Of a stretch of 64,000 bases of DNA, positions 51,665 through 61,135 are shown one piece after another. Within the stretch, counting starts at the first letter, position 1. The number at the start of each line of letters is the position of its first letter. The translations under genes were made by a program, and so were the position numbers. The notes beneath the pieces are model-generated. The model was not told the DNA's origin, ran no database searches, and saw only the letters and a program-made list of their open reading frames with translations. The stretch is from Desulfogranum mediterraneum DSM 13871. Lineage in GTDB: Bacteria; Desulfobacterota; Desulfobulbia; Desulfobulbales; Desulfobulbaceae. The stretch is from positions 271,020 to 335,019 of the forward strand of contig NZ_KE387005.1 in the NCBI RefSeq assembly GCF_000429965.1, given 5' to 3'.

Positions 51665-52291
51665 ATGCTCCCCATTGAAACCCAACTGACCTTTCTCCTC
51701 GCCTCGCTCCTGCTGGCCCTGGCACCGGGACCGGATAATATCTTTGTGTTAACCCAGTCGGCGCTCCACGGCCGTTCTGCCGGCATCGTGGTCGTGCTGG
51801 GGCTCTGTACCGGGCTGCTCTTCCATAGCTGCGCGGTTGCCTTTGGGATAGCAGTGATCTTCCAAAGCTCTGCCCTCGCCTTTTCGCTGCTCAAATTCGT
51901 TGGCGCCGCCTACCTCACCTACCTTGCCTGGCAGGCCTTCCGGACATCTGGCAGCACCATCCAGGGACAGGATACGGCAAAGATCAACCACTGGCAACTC
52001 TATCGACGCGGCATTATCATGAATATCACCAACCCCAAGGTTTCCATCTTCTTCCTGGCATTCTTGCCCCAATTTGCCGATCCACAGCAAGGAGCAATCT
52101 GGATCCAGATTCTACTCCTGGCCGGCCTGTTCGTCATGACCACGGTGCTGATCTTTGGCGGTATCGCCGTGCTGGCGGGAACCCTGGGCAGATGGTTGAG
52201 AGAATCCGCCCGGATCCAAACCATCCTCAACAGAAGCGCAGGAACGGTCTTCCTGGGCCTAGCGCTTAAGCTGGCGACCACAGAACGCTAG
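51665..52291 (+). CDS. LysE/RhtB-family amino-acid exporter
   Basis: 208 residues from ATG 51665 (AAGGA 7 nt upstream). Six hydrophobic helices are present, with the family motifs LALAPGPDNIFVLTQSALHGRSAG at the N-terminus, KFVGAAYLTYLAWQAFR in the middle and RRGIIMNITNPKVSIFFLAFLPQF. An inner-membrane exporter of amino acids or related metabolites. The substrate is not predictable. It is divergent from the response regulator across the hexanucleotide repeat. Confidence 0.93.
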   Translation: MLPIETQLTFLLASLLLALAPGPDNIFVLTQSALHGRSAGIVVVLGLCTGLLFHSCAVAFGIAVIFQSSALAFSLLKFVGAAYLTYLAWQAFRTSGSTIQGQDTAKINHWQLYRRGIIMNITNPKVSIFFLAFLPQFADPQQGAIWIQILLLAGLFVMTTVLIFGGIAVLAGTLGRWLRESARIQTILNRSAGTVFLGLALKLATTER

Positions 52292-52747
52292 GACAAGCCA
52301 TCCAATCCGCTGGGTTGATGATGCAGCCCCAGGGCGCCTGGGCTGTTCGGGCCTCTCCGGACCTGCCACCCCATGAGCCGGGGGGATCTCCGCTCTCAGT
52401 CATTCCCGCGCAGGCGGGAATCCAGTCTCAAAGGCGCGCATGAAGGGCCCTTGGATCCAGATCAGATCGTGAAGAACCTATAGGGCCAGGGACCTTGCCC
52501 TGCAGGGTGCAGCCAACCCTGCTCCGGGAAGCCCGTGGCAGAGATGAGGATATTCTTTGCTTTAATTTATTTTGCTGCTAAAATTCAATGAGCTCAAGGT
52601 GTTGACAGCTCCCATGGGGCAGGCCTCTGCCTGGGCAGAGCCCACCCAGGCTACAGGCGGCATCCAGGCCCGAAGTGCCAGCCGGCCTGCCGCCCGGCCG
52701 CCACCAGACCAGCCCGGATCAGGATAGATCTCAACCAGGAGCATCGT
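52292..52747. other. Intergenic region with REP-like element
   Basis: 456 bp between the LysE gene and sdaA. It holds the REP-like element at 52399-52425. The AT-rich stretch at 52555-52585 could contain the sdaA promoter, but no clear -35/-10 pair was found. Confidence 0.5.
52399..52425. repeat. REP-like dispersed palindrome, copy 2
   Basis: Identical over 27 bp to 49451-49477. Confidence 0.85.
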
Positions 52748-53983
52748 ATGCAGTCCTTGCACTATCTCTATCGTTACGGCATGGGGCCCTCCTCGAGCCA
52801 TACCATCGGCCCGCTGAATGCTGCCGAGACCTTCAGGGCGAGGACGGCTGGTGCTGCCTCCTATCGGGTCACCTTGTACGGCAGCCTGAGTCTGACCGGT
52901 AAGGGACACCTCACCGATCAGGCCATCCTGAGCGGCCTCTCCCCGCTTCCCTGCGAGATTATCTGGAGCAGTGAAGAGCTCGACTTTCACCCCAACGGCA
53001 TGCGCTTTGAGGCCCTTGATCCCGGCGGAACCTGCAGAGAAGAGTGGACCACCTTCTCCGTGGGCGGCGGTGAACTCTGCCAGCCCGACGAGAACAGCCC
53101 CTGCAGGGCCGGGGAACATCCCCGTATCTATTCCCAGGCCTCCATGGAAGAGGTGCTGGCCTGGACCAGCTCCAGCGGCAAGCCGCTCTGGCAGTTGGTT
53201 GCAGAGAGCGAAGAGGCAGGTTTTATCGAAGGCTACCTTGGTGATATCTGGGTAAAGATGCAGGCTGCCATCGACCGCGGTCTCAACCGGGGCGGGGTAC
53301 TCCAGGGCGGGCTGTACCTGCCCAGGAAGGCCCGCAGTGTGATGGTGCAGGCCAGAAGGCTGCGCGAAAGCGAGGCCCGCACCGGCCTGCTCTCCGGCTA
53401 TGCCCTGGCCGTTGCCGAGGAGAATGCCGACGGCGGCCTGGTGGTCACGGCCCCCACCTGCGGCTCCTGCGGGGTGGTACCCAGTGTCCTCTACTACTAC
53501 TCCTACGAGAAAAAACACTCCAGGCGATCCATCCTCAATGGCCTGGCCACCGCCGGCTTGATCGGCAACCTGGTTAAGGAGAACGCTTCCATCTCCGGGG
53601 CAGAGGTGGGCTGTCAGGGGGAAATCGGTACCGCCTGCGCCATGGCTGCTGCGGCTGCCGCCCAGTTGATCGGCGGCTCGCCCCGCCAGGTGGAATATGC
53701 CGCGGAGATGGCCCTGGAACATCACCTGGGACTTACCTGTGACCCTGTCCTCGGCCTGGTCCAGGTACCCTGCATCGAACGCAACGCCTTTGCAGCGGTA
53801 CGGGCCATTGCCTGTGCCGAGTATGCCCTGCTCACCGACGGCCGTCACCTGATCAGCTTTGATCAGGTGGTGAAAACCATGCGCGCCACCGGCCACGATA
53901 TCCTCTCCCTCTATCGGGAGACCTCACTGGGCGGCCTGGCCACCACCTTCTTTGATCATACCAATCCCAAGGAGCCGGAATGA
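52748..53983 (+). CDS. sdaA: L-serine ammonia-lyase (single-chain, iron-sulfur type)
   Basis: 411 residues from ATG 52748 (AGGAG 7 nt upstream). GMGPSSSHTIGP near the N-terminus is the beta-domain signature. APTCGSCGVVP, GCQGEIGTACAMAAAA and CDPVLGLVQVPCIERNAFAA supply the conserved Cys and active-site blocks of the alpha domain that binds the [4Fe-4S] cluster. It deaminates serine to pyruvate and ammonia. It overlaps the next gene (dipeptidase) by 4 bp, so the two are translationally coupled. Confidence 0.93.
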   Translation: MQSLHYLYRYGMGPSSSHTIGPLNAAETFRARTAGAASYRVTLYGSLSLTGKGHLTDQAILSGLSPLPCEIIWSSEELDFHPNGMRFEALDPGGTCREEWTTFSVGGGELCQPDENSPCRAGEHPRIYSQASMEEVLAWTSSSGKPLWQLVAESEEAGFIEGYLGDIWVKMQAAIDRGLNRGGVLQGGLYLPRKARSVMVQARRLRESEARTGLLSGYALAVAEENADGGLVVTAPTCGSCGVVPSVLYYYSYEKKHSRRSILNGLATAGLIGNLVKENASISGAEVGCQGEIGTACAMAAAAAAQLIGGSPRQVEYAAEMALEHHLGLTCDPVLGLVQVPCIERNAFAAVRAIACAEYALLTDGRHLISFDQVVKTMRATGHDILSLYRETSLGGLATTFFDHTNPKEPE

Positions 53984-55737
53984 AGAAACCGCGTCTGAAC
54001 AGGTGGCAGCTGGCCACCTCTCTCCTCACCACGCTCTTGTTTACCGGCCAGACCCTGGCCTGTACCACCTTTATTATCACCCCAGGGGCCACGGCAAGCG
54101 GCGCCATGTATGTGGGCCACAGCGATGACGGTCACCTCAACGATCCCCGCCTGATCTATGTGCCGGCCGCCGACCATCCCCCCGGCTCCATGCGGCCCGT
54201 CCACTTTGATGCCACCTCCATCGGCGAGCTCCCCGAGTACGGCAGCTTTGTCTATCGCCGTTATACCGGCAGCGCTCGCGGTCCCGGCTACAAGAATCCC
54301 AATGAGCCGCAGTCTAAGCCCATCGGCTTTATCCCCCAGGTGGCCCACACCTACGGTTACTTTGACGGCAACTACGGGATCATGAACGAGCATCAGCTGA
54401 TGTTTGGCGAATGCACCAACGGCACCAAGATGGGAAACGTCAAGCCTTCCCCCAAACATCTCTTTTACAGCGCCGAACTCGCCCGGGTGGCCCTGGAACG
54501 CTGCACCACCGCCAGGGAGGCGGTGGTGCTGATCGGTCACCTGATCGATACCTATGGCTTTCATGGTACCGGTGAGACCCTGCCCGTGGCTGATCCCAAG
54601 GAGGGCTGGCTGATCGAGATGATCCCCGGTGACGAGACCTTCGGAGGTCTCTGGGTGGCCCAGCGGATTCCCGACGGCGAGATGGTGGTGAGTGCCAATG
54701 AGTTGCGTATCCGGGAGATCGATCCCGACAACCCGGATCAGCTCTTCAGCCCCAGGCTGCACCAGGTCGCCCGGGCCAAGGGCTGGTGGAAGCCCGAAGA
54801 TGGCAAGCTCGACTGGCTGCGGACCGTCAGCCTGGGTGAATACAACCATCCCTACTACTCCCTGCGCCGGGTCTGGCGGGTCATGGACAGGCTGGCCCCC
54901 TCACTCAAGCTCAGCCCCTGGGTAGAGGACGGCTACACCAGGGCCTACCCCTTGACCATCAAGCCGGATCAGCCGGTCAGCCGCCGGCAGGTGCTCAACC
55001 TGCTGCGTGATCACTATGAGGGCACCGAGTTTGACATGACCAAGGGCGTAGCCGCAGGCCCCTTTGGCCTGCCCTATCGCTACCTCGGGCCCTACGAGTC
55101 GGCAGGTGACGTGGCTGACCCCAAGGAGCACCATGACGGCGCCTGGCAGCGGCCGCTCTCGGTCTACTACTGCACCTACTCCTTTATCTGCGAAGGACGC
55201 TCCTGGCTGCCCGATCCCATTGGCGGCCTGCTCTGGTTTGGCCTGTCCAAGCCGGCCGAGACGGCCTATACCCCCATCTATGTGGGCTCTACCAGGCTGG
55301 CCGCACCCTACACCAGCGCTGACCCCAGGTATTACAGCCGCGACTCCGCCTTCTGGGCATTCAACTTTGTCGAGAACTGGGCAACCATCAACTACAGCGG
55401 GGTGCATCGGGATATTGTCGAGCTGAGGGATCCCCTGGAACAGGGCCACTTTGCAGCCATTGCCCAAGCCGACAAGGAGGCCCTGGCGCTCTACCAAAAG
55501 AATCCTGCTGCTGCCACCAGCTATCTCACCGAGTTCAGCGTCCATACTGCAGAACAGGTCTTTACAAGCTGGCAGGCCTTCGGAGACCGGCTGATCGTGA
55601 AGTATGCCGACGGCGGGATGAACTCTCCCGGAGAGCTCAACCACAAGGTGGGCTACCCCAAAGAGTGGCTGGAGAGCACCGACTGGAAGAACGGGCCGAC
55701 CAGCTATGCACGACCCGCAGCACCCCAGACAGAGTGA
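53980..55737 (+). CDS. Exported C69-family dipeptidase
   Basis: 585 residues. The N-terminal 27 residues form a signal peptide ending TLA. The next residue, Cys28 in the sequence CTTFIITPGATASG, would be the N-terminal nucleophile of the Ntn-hydrolase fold of peptidase family C69. GHSDDGHLNDPR and GGLWVAQRIPDGEMVVSANELRI are further family blocks. A lipobox-like reading (TLAC) is also possible. It is expected to cleave dipeptides in the periplasm. The ATGA overlap with sdaA links peptide use to serine catabolism. Confidence 0.9.
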   Translation: MKKPRLNRWQLATSLLTTLLFTGQTLACTTFIITPGATASGAMYVGHSDDGHLNDPRLIYVPAADHPPGSMRPVHFDATSIGELPEYGSFVYRRYTGSARGPGYKNPNEPQSKPIGFIPQVAHTYGYFDGNYGIMNEHQLMFGECTNGTKMGNVKPSPKHLFYSAELARVALERCTTAREAVVLIGHLIDTYGFHGTGETLPVADPKEGWLIEMIPGDETFGGLWVAQRIPDGEMVVSANELRIREIDPDNPDQLFSPRLHQVARAKGWWKPEDGKLDWLRTVSLGEYNHPYYSLRRVWRVMDRLAPSLKLSPWVEDGYTRAYPLTIKPDQPVSRRQVLNLLRDHYEGTEFDMTKGVAAGPFGLPYRYLGPYESAGDVADPKEHHDGAWQRPLSVYYCTYSFICEGRSWLPDPIGGLLWFGLSKPAETAYTPIYVGSTRLAAPYTSADPRYYSRDSAFWAFNFVENWATINYSGVHRDIVELRDPLEQGHFAAIAQADKEALALYQKNPAAATSYLTEFSVHTAEQVFTSWQAFGDRLIVKYADGGMNSPGELNHKVGYPKEWLESTDWKNGPTSYARPAAPQTE

Positions 55738-55811
55738 GGGCTCGTTGACAGGATGGTCGTGATGACGGCTGAAGACGCTGCAGCCCCCAGGACAAGGGAG
55801 GGAGAAACGAG

Positions 55812-56942
55812 ATGACAGAGAAGAGAGCAGACCTGGCTGGTCCGGGCATAGGTGATTACCACACCCTCGGACACGAGCTGCCCGATAACTACCATGCCCT
55901 GCTTGCCCCCATGGAGCGCATGAAGGCTGTCTTTGCCATCAAGAACTACCTGGAGAGCGGACTGTGCAGGGAACTGAACCTGAACATGGTCCAGGTCCCC
56001 CTGATCGTCGACAGGGAGAGCGGCGTCAACGATTACCTGGACCGTGACGGCTCACGCACACCGGTAGAGTTTCCCTGCGGCCTGGGACTCGATCCCCCCA
56101 TCCGGGCCCAGATCGTCCAGGCCGCCACCAAGTGGAAACGGATGGCCCTGGAACAGTTCGGCTGCCAACCCGGGGAGGGTATTTGCACCGACATGAGGGC
56201 CGTGCGCAAGGATTACTTCCTTGACCATGACCACAGCGCCTACGTGGACCAGTGGGACTGGGAACAGGTCATCACCCGGGAGGAGCGGAGCATCGATTTC
56301 CTCAGGGAGTGCGTGAGCCGGATCTGGAAGGTTATCCGGGGCGCCGGCACCATGGTGCAGCAACGCTACCCCCAACTCAGGAGCAGCCAGTACCCCGATT
56401 TTCCGGAAGAGCTCACCTTTATCCATGCCGAGGAACTGCTCAAGCGCTATCCGGATCTGCCCCGGAAGGAGCGTGAGACCAGGTTTCTCAGGGAGCAGGC
56501 CCAGGCAATCTTCATCATCGGTATCGGCTGGCCCTTGAAAGATGGCTATCCCCATGAGCTGCGCGCCGCAGATTACGACGATTGGGCCGGCGAGAGTATC
56601 ATCAAAAACGGCGAGCAGTATCACGGCCTCAACGGGGATATCCTGGTGTGGAACCCGGTCACCCAGAGACGCCACGAGCTGAGCTCCATGGGCATCCGGG
56701 TGACCCGGGAGACCCTGAAGCTCCAGCTGAAGATGGCAGCCCAGGAGGAGCTGCTTGCCCTCCCCTACCACCAGGCCATCCTCAAAGAGCGGATTCCGCT
56801 CAGCATCGGCGGCGGCATCGGCCAGGCCAGGACCTTCATGTACCTGCTGCGTACCGCGCACCTTGGGGAGGTGACCGTCTCGGTATGGCCCAAAAAGTTG
56901 AAGGAGATCTGTCTGGAAAAAAACATCCATTTACTCGGGTAG
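55812..56942 (+). CDS. asnA: Aspartate-ammonia ligase (asparagine synthetase A)
   Basis: 376 residues from ATG 55812 (GGGAGGGAG upstream). The class-II aminoacyl-tRNA-synthetase-like fold is recognised by LNMVQVPLIVDRESGVNDYLDRDGSRTPVEFP, DMRAVRKDYFLDHDHSAYVDQWDWE, GDILVWNPVTQRRHELSSMGIRV and SIGGGIGQARTFMYLL. It makes asparagine from aspartate, ammonia and ATP. It follows the dipeptidase by 74 bp, and the group could recycle ammonia released by serine deamination (inference). It is slightly longer than the 330 residues of E. coli AsnA. Confidence 0.95.
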   Translation: MTEKRADLAGPGIGDYHTLGHELPDNYHALLAPMERMKAVFAIKNYLESGLCRELNLNMVQVPLIVDRESGVNDYLDRDGSRTPVEFPCGLGLDPPIRAQIVQAATKWKRMALEQFGCQPGEGICTDMRAVRKDYFLDHDHSAYVDQWDWEQVITREERSIDFLRECVSRIWKVIRGAGTMVQQRYPQLRSSQYPDFPEELTFIHAEELLKRYPDLPRKERETRFLREQAQAIFIIGIGWPLKDGYPHELRAADYDDWAGESIIKNGEQYHGLNGDILVWNPVTQRRHELSSMGIRVTRETLKLQLKMAAQEELLALPYHQAILKERIPLSIGGGIGQARTFMYLLRTAHLGEVTVSVWPKKLKEICLEKNIHLLG

Positions 56943-57078
56943 GCGGTCCTGCTGCAGAGCTCAGGCCAGCCTCAAGCCAACATCAAGGCAACATCAAGGC
57001 AGCCTCAGGGGATGAAGCCACCTCCACTGTGACGGGGCTCCTGCCCAGCCTCCTCCTCTCATTATCCAGCGGTGATCG

Positions 57079-58848
57079 ATGAAGGTTCAGCACGCTCTAA
57101 CAGATACGCTCTATCCCCTCCTGATTGCGGTGGTAATCGGTTTTTTGGCCGGTCTGGGGGCCGTGCTTTTTCGTTGGCTCATCGATTTTGAGATAGGGCT
57201 GTTCTGGGCCGGAGAAGGCGATTTTGTCGAGCGCTATCAGCAGGCGCACTGGGGCTGGCGCCTGACAGCGCCCATGCTGGCCGGCCTGCTGCTCAGCCCG
57301 CTGCTGTTGCGGCTTGCGCCTGAAGTGCGGGGCCCCGGAGTCCCGGAAGTGATGAGCGCCCTGACCCATCACGACGGAATCATTCGCCATCGGGTGACCC
57401 TCTTGAAGAGCCTCTCCACAGCCACCTTTATTGCCAGTGGCTGTTCGGTGGGCCGCGAGGGGCCGATCGTCCAGATCGGCTCATCCATCGGTTCCACCCT
57501 GACCCAGCTGTTGAGACTGGGTCCGGATCAACGTCGGCTGGCGATAGTCTGCGGTGCTGCCGCCGGTATTGCGGCCACCTTTCAGGCCCCCATGGCAGGC
57601 ACCCTCTTTGCGGTGGAGATCCTGCTGTTTGACCTTGAAGTCGCCTCGCTCTCCAACATCGTGATTGCCTCGGTCACCGGCACGGTGGTCTCCAAGGCCA
57701 TCTGGTCGGACGAGACCCTGTTTCAGATTCCCTTTTTTACCCTGTCCCACCCGGGAGAACTGCTGCTCTACGTCCTTATGGGAGTGGTTGCCGGTTTTTT
57801 CAGTTTGCTCTTCATGGCCTATGTCTTCACCCTGCCCAAGCTCTTTGCTGCCCTGCGCATCCCCAAATGGCTCGCCCCGGCCACGGCCGGGCTGGCAGTG
57901 GGGGCGATCGGCCTGCTCTACCCCCAGGCCCTGGGGGTCGGCTATGAAACCATCAATCAAGCCCTGCACGGCAACTCCACCCTGGCCATGGTCGCGGTCT
58001 TACTCGTGGCCAAACTGCTGACCACCGGGCTCTGCGTGGGATCCGGGATGAGCGGCGGCATCTTTGTGCCGTCCCTGTTTTTGGGGGCCATGCTCGGCTG
58101 TCTCTTCGGCCACCTTGCCGATCTGTTCTGGCAGGACCTGCCGCTGAGCGCCGCCCATTACGGCCTGGTCGGGATGGGCGCCATTGTAACCGGCACCACC
58201 CTTGCCCCTATCACCGCCATCCTGACCATCTTTGAGTTGACCTATAACTACCAGGTCATCCTGCCGCTGATGGCTGCCTGCATTCCCAGCCTGATCGTGG
58301 TCCGCCTCTTCCACGGTTTCTCTATCTACGAGACCAAACTGCTCCTGCAGGGGATCAGAATCGTACGCGGCCATGACGCCAACCGCTTGCGCGCCCTCCA
58401 GGTAAGGGAGACCATGTGCAGGGAGTACCAGGTGCTGCGGGAGCACACCCCCTTTGAGCAGCTGGTCAGCCAGATTATTGAGAGCCCCTTTCCCCACTTC
58501 ATGGTTCTGGACGAGGAAGATGGCCTGGTCGGGGTGCTCAGTCTGCGGGACATCAGAAGCAGGCTGGCTGATCCAGCCTACAGGGGCGAGGGGGTGAGCG
58601 CGGCCCAGCTGATGACCCGGGAGGTGGTCACCGTCCGTGAGGATCAAAACCTGGAAGACGCCTTCCGCCTCTTTGCCAAGGGGAACTTTTCCTTCCTGCC
58701 GGTACTGGCCGGAGACAGAGCGGAAAAAGTCGTCGGTTACCTGAAGAAAGATGACCTCCTGGTCGCCTATGATCAGCATATCCTCCGGGCCCAGGTACAC
58801 CCCATCAGTCCCTGGGTCTGTCCCTGGCCCCGGCCAAAAGATCCATAG
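57079..58848 (+). CDS. ClC-family chloride channel/transporter with C-terminal CBS pair
   Basis: 589 residues. The ClC core has the filter motifs GCSVGREGPIVQIGS (gating Glu in GREGP) and GSGMSGGIFVPSLFLGA (GxFxP). CAAAGIAATFQAPMAGTLFAVEILL and VTGTTLAPITAILTIFELT complete it, as in the family. The C-terminal region (about 450-580) carries two CBS domains (VRETMCREYQVLREHTPFEQLV and LMTREVVTVREDQNLEDAFRLF), which usually bind nucleotides and gate the channel. Inner membrane. It is monocistronic or read with asnA, 136 bp upstream. Confidence 0.94.
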   Translation: MKVQHALTDTLYPLLIAVVIGFLAGLGAVLFRWLIDFEIGLFWAGEGDFVERYQQAHWGWRLTAPMLAGLLLSPLLLRLAPEVRGPGVPEVMSALTHHDGIIRHRVTLLKSLSTATFIASGCSVGREGPIVQIGSSIGSTLTQLLRLGPDQRRLAIVCGAAAGIAATFQAPMAGTLFAVEILLFDLEVASLSNIVIASVTGTVVSKAIWSDETLFQIPFFTLSHPGELLLYVLMGVVAGFFSLLFMAYVFTLPKLFAALRIPKWLAPATAGLAVGAIGLLYPQALGVGYETINQALHGNSTLAMVAVLLVAKLLTTGLCVGSGMSGGIFVPSLFLGAMLGCLFGHLADLFWQDLPLSAAHYGLVGMGAIVTGTTLAPITAILTIFELTYNYQVILPLMAACIPSLIVVRLFHGFSIYETKLLLQGIRIVRGHDANRLRALQVRETMCREYQVLREHTPFEQLVSQIIESPFPHFMVLDEEDGLVGVLSLRDIRSRLADPAYRGEGVSAAQLMTREVVTVREDQNLEDAFRLFAKGNFSFLPVLAGDRAEKVVGYLKKDDLLVAYDQHILRAQVHPISPWVCPWPRPKDP

Positions 58849-58919
58849 AGCCACTCCTGCCTGATCAGGTATCGTGGTCAGCCCCTCAACAATACCCCAA
58901 CAGTACAGCCAACAACAAC

Positions 58920-60185
58920 ATGAGTAAACGCCCTCTCCCGCATCCCGACAGCCCCCCAGCTCCAACGAACCGCCGCCGCTGGACGATCTTTGCCGTGGTC
59001 TCGTTCATCTACCTGTTGGTCTACTTCCATCGCCAGGCCCCGGCCGTGCTCGCCCTGGACCTGATGTCTGACCTGAGGCTCAAGGGCTCTTTCCTCGGCC
59101 TGTTGGGCGCGGCCTATTTCTTCCCCTACGCACTGCTCCAGCTCGTGGCCGGGCCGGTCACCAAGACGCTCGGCCCCCGCAGGACCCTTTGCATCTTCTT
59201 CGGACTGGCAGGCATCGGGACGATCGGCTTCTCCTTTGCCACCGACCTGCCCACGGCTCTCGGATGTCGTTTTCTGGTCGGAGTGGGCGCGGCCATGGTG
59301 CTGGTGCCTGTGCTCGAGATCGTGTCGGCCTGGTTCAGGCGGGAAGAGTTCACCACCATGGTCGGCCTGCTTATCGCCGTGGCAGGCATCGGCGTGTACG
59401 CCGGGGCCGCTCCCCTTGGTCAACTCGATCATCTCCTTGGCTGGCGCGGCAGCTTCATGGTTGTTGGCGGGCTCTCCCTCTGTCTTGTCGGCTGCGCCTG
59501 GCTGGTGGTGCGTGACCGGCCCCAGGGACCCGGGCCCCAACAGCCGAAGCCCCTCCAGGAAAACTCCGCTTGCGGCCGAACCGTGAAGGTGCTGTCCACT
59601 CCCGCGTTCTGGCCGCCGGTCATCTGGGCATTCCTGGCCCTGGGGGTGTTCATCTCCTTTGGCGGACTCTGGGGAGGCCCCTGGCTCATGCACGCTCACG
59701 GCCTGGACAAGATTCGGGCCGGCCACGTCCTGGCCATGCTGGCCCTGGGTATGATCCTGGGCGGGCCGCTGCTCGGCTTCCTTGCAGAGCGGGTCTTGAA
59801 ATCCCGCAAAAAGGTGCTTGTTCTTGCCGCCTTCGGCCTGGTGCTGCTGACGGCCGCAACCGCCTTTGGCAATGCCATGACGCTGACCGGACTCTTCCTT
59901 TGGTTTGGACTGCTGGGAATGACCACCATGGCGGCATCGCCCCTGTCCCTGACCCTGGTCCGCACGGCCTTTGCAGACGATCTTGCCCCAACGGCCACCG
60001 GCCTGGCCAACTTCTTCTTTCTGGCAGGGGGAGCGCTCATGCAACAGGCAGGAGGATGGCTCCTGGAGACCCAGGGCCATACGGCCTCTACAGGCACAGC
60101 AGAGCACTATGCGCCGCTCTTTCAGGCCTACTTTGCCTGCGCTCTCGTCGCCCTGGTGGCAGCATTGCTGACGCGGGATAGATAG
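58920..60185 (+). CDS. Major facilitator superfamily transporter
   Basis: 421 residues with about 12 predicted helices. The MFS inter-helix motif occurs in a diverged form (GPVTKTLGPRRTLCIFFG, G-x3-D/R-type loop). FAVVSFIYLLVYFHRQAPAVLALDLMSDL at the N-terminus resembles the organophosphate/anion-type MFS group. The substrate cannot be told. The stop lies 2 bp from the stop of the convergent formyltransferase gene. Confidence 0.9.
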   Translation: MSKRPLPHPDSPPAPTNRRRWTIFAVVSFIYLLVYFHRQAPAVLALDLMSDLRLKGSFLGLLGAAYFFPYALLQLVAGPVTKTLGPRRTLCIFFGLAGIGTIGFSFATDLPTALGCRFLVGVGAAMVLVPVLEIVSAWFRREEFTTMVGLLIAVAGIGVYAGAAPLGQLDHLLGWRGSFMVVGGLSLCLVGCAWLVVRDRPQGPGPQQPKPLQENSACGRTVKVLSTPAFWPPVIWAFLALGVFISFGGLWGGPWLMHAHGLDKIRAGHVLAMLALGMILGGPLLGFLAERVLKSRKKVLVLAAFGLVLLTAATAFGNAMTLTGLFLWFGLLGMTTMAASPLSLTLVRTAFADDLAPTATGLANFFFLAGGALMQQAGGWLLETQGHTASTGTAEHYAPLFQAYFACALVALVAALLTRDR

Positions 60186-60187
60186 CC

Positions 60188-61135
60188 TCAGACACTATCC
60201 CCGGCGCAGAGGGAAGAGAGGGGCAGCAGGGTGCCCCGCTTCCCGGGGTCGATGGGCCGCATCAGGGCGTCCCGCTCAGCCGACGAAAAACAGGACTCAA
60301 GGTCCATCCGGTTGATACGGCAAGGGCGGCCGCACTCCCAGTTGCGGCAGAGTCCCCGCACAAGCTCCCCTACCATCGTTTTGACCGGCATGAAGGTCTT
60401 TTCGCCGATCAAGCGCACATCGTCGGTGCACTCCCCCTCTGCGAGCCGGACGTTGATGGGCGGCGAAACCCCGACCACCGGCCCGGAGTCGATCTCCTCA
60501 CTCACCTGGTGGATGGTAAGCCTCGTGGTTTCAGCACGCCGCTCCACCAGATCCTCCCACGGCTTCGGTCCGGCCCCGTGTCCGTGGCGCAGGTCTGCGG
60601 GGTGAACGTTGTAGATGCCGCAGTCTGGATAGCGGATGATGGGGGCGTCTATGAGCTGGCCGAATCCCGCGACCACGACAGCCTCGGGCTTCCATTTGGC
60701 CAGCAGGGAACGGAACAGCCCGCTCTTCACCTCGCCGGTAAAGCAGGGCACGCCAAAATGCAAGGCCTCTTCCAGGATATGCAGCTCGTAGACTTCCTGG
60801 CGATGCTTGCCGTAGTAGTGCCAGAAGCGCTTATGCTCGGAGATCCTGGCTTGCGGATCAAGCGGGTCGTCGGTCACGAGCCCGACGATGTTCACCCTGT
60901 CCGGCCGCTCGCCCTCCAACGCCCTGATTGCCTCGAAGGCCAGCATGCCCAGGGTCCAACTGCCGATGACCAGCACCCTGAGCCCCTTGTCGGTTTTCTC
61001 AGGATTCTCGTCAGGAGCCGGTATCAGGCTGTGGCCCCAGCCGCATTCCGGCAGGGGCGAGATCTCCCTGCCCGGGTTGTCGAGCTTCAGCCTGGCCAGC
61101 AGGTCCTGTTCGTAGTCCTTGGGGTCTTGCATCAT
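60188..61135 (-). CDS. Formyltransferase-family protein (methionyl-tRNA formyltransferase-like fold)
   Basis: 315 residues from ATG 61135 (GGAAGAG upstream; the next codon is also ATG). The N-terminal 50 residues are extra, followed by a formyl-transferase N domain: RVLVIGSWTLGMLAFEAI, EAVVVAGFGQLIDAPIIRYPDCGIYNVHPADL (the catalytic Asn and His in NVH) and EEIDSGPVVG (the Asp). It lacks the Fmt C-terminal tRNA-binding domain. Such stand-alone domains usually formylate sugar-nucleotide amines or similar. The substrate is unknown. Confidence 0.78.
   Translation of the reverse strand: MMQDPKDYEQDLLARLKLDNPGREISPLPECGWGHSLIPAPDENPEKTDKGLRVLVIGSWTLGMLAFEAIRALEGERPDRVNIVGLVTDDPLDPQARISEHKRFWHYYGKHRQEVYELHILEEALHFGVPCFTGEVKSGLFRSLLAKWKPEAVVVAGFGQLIDAPIIRYPDCGIYNVHPADLRHGHGAGPKPWEDLVERRAETTRLTIHQVSEEIDSGPVVGVSPPINVRLAEGECTDDVRLIGEKTFMPVKTMVGELVRGLCRNWECGRPCRINRMDLESCFSSAERDALMRPIDPGKRGTLLPLSSLCAGDSV

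Noticed and set aside
56979..57002. CAACATCAAGG direct repeat after asnA
   Set aside because: Only two short copies in low-complexity sequence, with no functional context.
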